A DNA stretch of 5,298 nucleotides from Bacillota bacterium (lineage in GTDB: Bacteria > Bacillota > Clostridia > Lachnospirales > Lachnospiraceae): assembly GCA_009177215.1 (NCBI GenBank), contig WFLY01000137.1:1-5298 (forward strand), written 5' to 3'. The first letter of the stretch is position 1. The number at the start of each line of letters is the position of its first letter. The notes beneath the pieces are model-generated. The model had not been told where the DNA came from and ran no database searches. It saw only the letters and a list, made by a program, of their open reading frames with translations. Below, one piece after another: positions 5,252-5,298 of this stretch. Made by a program: the position numbers and the translations under genes.

Positions 5252-5298
5252 GCCGGCGTGTCGGAATGGCAGACGAGGCAGACTCAAAATCTGTTGTG
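5252..5298 (+). tRNA. tRNA-Leu with CAA anticodon (3' part beyond window)
   Basis: The 5' half of a leucine tRNA is visible. It has the acceptor strand GCCGGCG (5252-5258), TG at positions 8-9, a D arm with stem TCG/CGA and the loop GAATGGCAGA, and an anticodon stem GCAGA/TCTGT. The seven-base anticodon loop CTCAAAA (5283-5289) places CAA at 5285-5287, which reads UUG codons. The D loop and acceptor wording are typical of bacterial tRNA-Leu, a class with a long variable arm. That arm, the T arm and the 3' acceptor strand lie beyond the window end. Confidence 0.93.

Noticed and set aside
1..5298. CRISPR array, insertion sequence, phage or toxin-antitoxin genes
   Set aside because: No spaced direct repeats, transposase, integrase or paired small genes were seen. 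The tRNA gene could in principle be an integration site, but its 3' end and flank are outside the window.

Overview
The window reads as a stretch of chromosome from a Gram-positive, motile anaerobe of the class Clostridia, probably close to Lachnospiraceae. This is an inference. It rests on strong purine-rich Shine-Dalgarno sites, moderate G+C content, a chemoreceptor without a C-terminal NWETF-type tether, and Ddh, LysA-type and S66 proteins whose motif wording resembles Lachnospiraceae homologues as I remember them. All genes lie on the plus strand.

Layout: (1) The window opens inside a methyl-accepting chemotaxis protein gene (3-518), which ends before a long hairpin at 545-577 that looks like an intrinsic terminator. 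(2) A near-consensus sigma-A promoter (TTGACA, 17 bp, TATAGT; 592-620) with an inverted repeat over its -10 box and start site (617-640) drives a TrmB-family winged-helix regulator (654-1421). (3) Three enzyme genes follow with gaps of 55, 125 and 65 bp and no terminator between them: meso-diaminopimelate dehydrogenase (1477-2460), a diaminopimelate decarboxylase-like PLP enzyme (2586-3857) and an S66 LD-carboxypeptidase/MccF-like serine peptidase (3923-5050). (4) A non-coding stretch of about 200 bp (5051-5251) shows no convincing terminator but ends in a strong extended -10 promoter (5195-5223). This promoter serves a tRNA-Leu(CAA) gene that starts at 5252 and runs off the window end.

How the genes may work together: Ddh interconverts L-tetrahydrodipicolinate and meso-diaminopimelate (meso-DAP). 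The LysA-like enzyme decarboxylates meso-DAP to L-lysine. S66 LD-carboxypeptidases remove the terminal D-alanine from the DAP-containing tetrapeptides of recycled peptidoglycan. The set therefore centres on meso-DAP, at the branch between cell-wall building, wall recycling and lysine supply, and probably forms one operon led by its own regulator. No dapA, dapB or other upstream lysine genes are visible here. No lysine riboswitch or T-box is recognisable, so control appears to rest on the TrmB-like protein. The most interesting points are this regulator-enzyme pairing, the operator-like repeat, the altered active-site motifs of the decarboxylase, and the possible nucleopeptide/antibiotic-detoxifying role of the S66 protein.
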